A stretch of 44,647 nt of DNA, taken from Plakobranchus ocellatus (taxonomy: Eukaryota > Mollusca > Gastropoda > Plakobranchidae). The position numbers and the translations under genes were made by a program. Where the stretch lies: the NCBI GenBank assembly GCA_019648995.1, contig BLXT01003003.1, positions 2,241,447 through 2,286,093 on the forward strand, in the 5' to 3' direction. Every line of letters begins with the position of its first letter. Position 1 is the first letter of the stretch. Of this stretch, positions 43,201 to 44,647 are shown piece by piece. The notes below the pieces were generated by a model. That model had not been told where the DNA came from, ran no database searches, and saw only the letters and a program-made list of their open reading frames with translations.

Positions 43201-44189
43201 CCGGATTATGAAAGAGAATCTACCTGCAGGAGGAGAGAAGGAGCCAACGTCCACTGGATCAACTCCTGAGAGACGATTTTCCACTATAGGGGCTGCAGGC
43301 GTCGTCTTTTGTTGGTCACTCACCTGTGCAGAACAGAACACAAAGAAATAAACAATTTTGAAAAGAAAACTCCTCTAGGCTGTAATTTTTACCAGGGCTC
43401 AACAAAAGAACTCTTGCTCGGTGTGTCGATCTTTGGAAGAAACAAAAAATGCAGAAATTAATTTCTAAAATATTTATGGTTTTAATATCCAAAACTTCAT
43501 CATCAACATCGGACCAACACAAGTTTTCATTCACATAAGGATATTACTAAACTGGTTGCATATACTGTACCATGCATTTGTCAGGAGAGGTGAGTTTTGT
43601 CTTATCTCTGAGTTGCACTGCCGTTGTCTCGCATTTCCCACTTGCAGGAACAGAGATGGGTTTAGACTGACACTGGTCCGTCTCCATGGGAAGAGTGACA
43701 GGTCTGTTGTTGAGGGAGGAGTTTACTGCCGTGGCAGGATCAGCAGTCTGTTCTGAAGCTTTGGCATTTTCACTGCGTCTAACAGGGTTCGGAGAACGAT
43801 GAGGAGAGGAGCTGGAAAGGAAAGGAAAGAAAAAACAAAACTTTACGTCAGAAACTGACAATTTTGAAGGCAAAAGGATTTGTTCAGCATCTAAATATAC
43901 TCTGTGAAAAAAAAGACGTGAATTAACAAGAGAAGCATTTTTACTTTTAACCAACCAATTGCTACGGCTAAGTATTGATGTAAGATGGACATTTTAAGGA
44001 TTATAGACATACAGTTATAAATTTCTTTTTTTTTTCTTCCTTTTTTTACATCAAAAGAAGCTTGAAATTCTGGAACTCTAGAAATGCCAATTATTTTCTA
44101 TAAAATATATATATATATAGATTTTTACCTGAATGAGGCCATCTCTTCCTCTGCTAGGGGTGCACGTTTTATACTGACACTTCCTTCAC
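31080..44189 (-). CDS. ULK: ULK1/2 (unc-51/Atg1) autophagy kinase, C-terminal 13 exons
   Basis: Thirteen exons join in phase to 767 residues plus stop. The 5' exons with the kinase domain lie past the right edge. Residues about 1-520 are the low-complexity Ser/Thr/Pro/His-rich region, with an FCVGTPP block like human FTVGSPP. From about residue 520 comes the C-terminal EAT/tandem-MIT domain: EETLMD, then LVECILDLA (human FVQHVLEIA), then LEQLVLYARACHLLNSALH (human AEQLVLYLKVAELLSSGLQ), ATADKLIYNQAIQM, QAAALDEF and SVESRLSIL (human CIERRLSALL). This domain binds ATG13 and FIP200/ATG17-type partners to start autophagosome formation. A roughly 30-residue tail (TSDNIQFDRN onward) extends beyond the vertebrate end. 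The sequence cannot decide between ULK1 and ULK2. Invertebrates usually have one ancestral gene. Confidence 0.95.
31405..32448. mobile_element. Probable solo LTR in last ULK intron
   Basis: The 1044-bp segment starts TGTTGGG and ends CCCAACA, the TG...CA inverted ends of an LTR. Its flanks are AGCAA (31400-31404) and AGCAG (32449-32453), a possible 5-bp target duplication with one change. Inside are a CCAAT-like ATTGGTTGG and CACGTG near 31515-31535 and an AATAAA near 32138. It is richer in GC than the intron around it and has no gag or pol. A second LTR is absent from the window. Confidence 0.5.
33192..33282 (-). CDS. ULK: ULK exon L
   Basis: Acceptor CTGACCAG and donor AAAT|GTAAGA. It encodes VVRRYQVAQILLHSLAQTAR and NENDKHMLIK, matching human RYHKALLLLEGLQHML and the ENVTK region. 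The acceptor region is duplicated just upstream (33351-33420). Confidence 0.92.
33281..33428. repeat. Tandem duplication covering the exon L acceptor
   Basis: 33281-33350 and 33351-33428 are copies: each begins ACCTGGTCAGTA, includes a long T-run and ATGGATAAA, and ends GATAAACAAAAGCATATTC. On the minus strand both contain the CTGACCAG|GT acceptor. Confidence 0.9.
33969..34028 (-). CDS. ULK: ULK exon K, 20 codons
   Basis: Acceptor GAATATAG and donor GAG|GTATGT, phase 0 both ends. It encodes CQAAALDEFSNTCSPENTAE, matching the QSAALDEMF block of vertebrate ULKs. Too short to stand out as an open frame, but fixed by homology and splice sites. Confidence 0.93.
34730..34881 (-). CDS. ULK: ULK exon J, second MIT helices
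   Basis: Acceptor CACAAACAG and donor ATG|GTAGGT. It encodes LGEMNTYYHHVVEKCKAIHK through ATADKLIYNQAIQM, matching ITAERLIFSHAVQM of human ULK1. Confidence 0.96.
35256..35424 (-). CDS. ULK: ULK exon I, EQLVLY core
   Basis: Acceptor CACAACAG and donor ACAG|GTTAGT. It encodes IDQLSPEHLSQYRSSQRSLE then QLVLYARACHLLNSALHMA. The EQLVLY motif is almost invariant in ULK/Atg1 C-terminal domains. Confidence 0.96.
36010..36132 (-). CDS. ULK: ULK exon H, first MIT helices
   Basis: Acceptor TTTTTCCTACAG and donor AAA|GTAAGA, phase 0 at both ends (41 codons). It encodes DNHNETLGKLSFVLDLVECI and then LDLAHTMGSALRS, aligning with human LRGLRFTLLFVQHVLEIAAL. Confidence 0.95.
36952..37370 (-). CDS. ULK: ULK exon G, linker to start of EAT domain
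   Basis: Acceptor TTTTCATTAG and donor GGAT|GTAAGT. It starts MMVQYRSGQSRERLSS, passes through a His-rich patch (LYHHHHLPRY), and ends LRFVPQPLSEETLMD. The EETLM motif marks the beginning of the conserved ULK C-terminal domain. Confidence 0.93.
37702..37776 (-). CDS. ULK: ULK exon F, 75 nt, with GC donor
   Basis: It encodes LGELHRVSTDSSLLSHQYPN and then QNRQ. The acceptor tract is (GT)n TTGCAG rather than a pyrimidine run. The donor is CAAG|GCAAGA, a GC-type donor with otherwise strong consensus. The 75-nt length keeps frame if skipped. The frame into the next exon requires this GC donor. Confidence 0.8.
37777..41103 (-). other. ULK intron between exons E and F (3.3 kb)
   Basis: Longest intron of the gene in this window. 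AT-rich, with no recognisable gene or complete mobile element. It ends (minus-strand 3' side) in a (TG)n tract next to exon F. Confidence 0.7.
37782..37799. repeat. (CA)n microsatellite at the exon F acceptor
   Basis: About nine CA dinucleotides. On the minus strand they form a (GT)n stretch that replaces the usual pyrimidine tract before TTGCAG. Confidence 0.95.
41104..41664 (-). CDS. ULK: ULK exon E, His/Ser/Pro-rich
   Basis: Largest exon here (561 nt). Acceptor CTGCTTGCAG and donor GAGG|GTAAGG. It encodes a poly-His/Pro patch (HHPPPHHHNHH), serine runs and LPAIPGSPNKMPV. The low-complexity content and the long open frame on both strands come from repeat-like codons, not from a second gene. 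Confidence 0.9.
42203..42328 (-). CDS. ULK: ULK exon D with VGTPP block
   Basis: Acceptor CGGTACAG and donor ACAT|GTGAGT. It encodes QFCVGTPPNAGAGPSWRRSS and ends SSPLRK, resembling the FTVGSPPxxxxxP segment of vertebrate ULKs. This helps fix orthology outside the EAT domain. Confidence 0.9.
43224..43323 (-). CDS. ULK: ULK exon C
   Basis: Acceptor TCTGCACAG and donor GCAG|GTAGAT. It encodes VSDQQKTTPAAPIVENRLSG and on to FSPPA, ending with one base of a split valine codon. A C-rich/G-rich run (43154-43174) lies just downstream in the intron. Confidence 0.85.
43571..43811 (-). CDS. ULK: ULK exon B, Ser/Pro/Thr-rich linker
   Basis: Acceptor CCTTTCCAG and donor ATG|GTACAG. It starts SSPHRSPNPVRRSENAKA and ends LTSPDKCM in phase 0. 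Several SP and TP sites suggest proline-directed phosphorylation. No folded domain. Confidence 0.85.
44129..44189 (-). CDS. ULK: ULK exon A (first in window)
   Basis: Acceptor ATCAACAG and donor CAG|GTAAAA. It encodes EGSVSIKRAPLAEEEMASF, with 2 nt of split codon at each end. The last codon joins to serine with the next exon. It belongs to the disordered linker after the kinase domain. Confidence 0.8.
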
Positions 44190-44610
44190 CTGTTGATATA
44201 AGTATGAAGCCATCTTCACACCCACAATTCAGATACAGAAAGATAAAACATTATTTTTTTTTCTTTTCTCAGTTTTTTGCTCGGTAAAAAATTGGTGGAT
44301 AAAAAATTTTGAGATACATTTCTAGGCTTTTGATGAAAAGAGCAGAACTATGTGCCACTGAAAAAACTACTTGATAAGGGAAAACATTGTCATAGGAGGT
44401 CAAATTTGAGTTGAAGAAATGGGTACAAATAAGGTGGCAAATCAGACCCGAGATAAATATATTCCTGTGGCGTCCTTTAAATCAATCTTTCCCATTGTGC
44501 ATGATTTAGTATTGAAGGATTCCTTATTTTCAGAATATGTTAAAAATGCCAACCAAGAAACACTGAAAAATCAGACTAATGGGTGAATAGGAAAACAACT
44601 GGTAGAATTC

Positions 44611-44647
44611 TTTTTGTGTGTGTGCATGTGTGTGTGTGTGTGGGGGG
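44611..44647. repeat. (TG)n microsatellite at the window edge
   Basis: TG repeats interrupted by CA, ending in a G run at the last base of the window. Confidence 0.9.

Noticed and set aside
1-44647. CRISPR arrays, operons, tRNA or rRNA genes
   Set aside because: Tandem repeats here lack unique spacers. No tRNA B-box with a cloverleaf was seen, and the DNA is clearly eukaryotic with introns.

Overview
This window is eukaryotic nuclear DNA, very AT-rich, with GT-AG introns and many transposon remnants. Frequent AGATCTA and TAGGCCTA words and the style of the genes suggest a mollusc, tentatively a heterobranch gastropod. That is an inference from base composition and general familiarity, not a proven species call. 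Two assembly gaps (13080-13311, 24286-24301) and a lone N at 8861 point to a scaffold built from short contigs.

Two host genes converge on a transposon-rich middle. On the + strand, 6983-11415 holds a complete four-exon gene for an MZB1/canopy-like (DUF3456) ER protein. It has a signal peptide, a CxxC motif and a C-terminal KTEL. On the - strand, 44189 down to 31080 holds the last 13 coding exons of a ULK1/2 (unc-51/Atg1) autophagy kinase. These encode the Ser/Pro-rich middle and the complete C-terminal EAT (tandem MIT) domain. The kinase domain lies beyond the right edge. All 13 exon junctions keep phase, giving 767 residues in the window.

Left flank (1-4500): a 399-bp mariner deletion derivative with near-perfect inverted ends, a decayed RTE-like LINE with endonuclease and reverse transcriptase, and a 468-bp Merlin-like element with 27-bp perfect inverted ends and an 8-bp target duplication. 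Middle (13.5-22.5 kb): a run of broken, mostly minus-strand mobile-element genes. From right to left these are an unnamed multi-part gene (RP-H/CLC motif, YKSK and HGK-like motifs, then a vertnin-like domain), a piggyBac transposase and an hAT-like transposase. Two tandem arrays have grown inside them: 4 x 52 bp in the piggyBac remnant and 10 x 73 bp from the vertnin-like coding segment. The stretch 22.5-29.5 kb shows no recognisable gene.

The ULK gene has several odd points: a probable 1.04-kb solo LTR in its last intron, a duplicated 3' splice site before its penultimate exon, and a 75-nt in-frame exon bounded by a (TG)n acceptor tract and a GC donor. No CRISPR array, operon or bacterial-style system is present. 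The best candidate for something poorly described is the multi-part mobile gene at about 19.2-21.9 kb.
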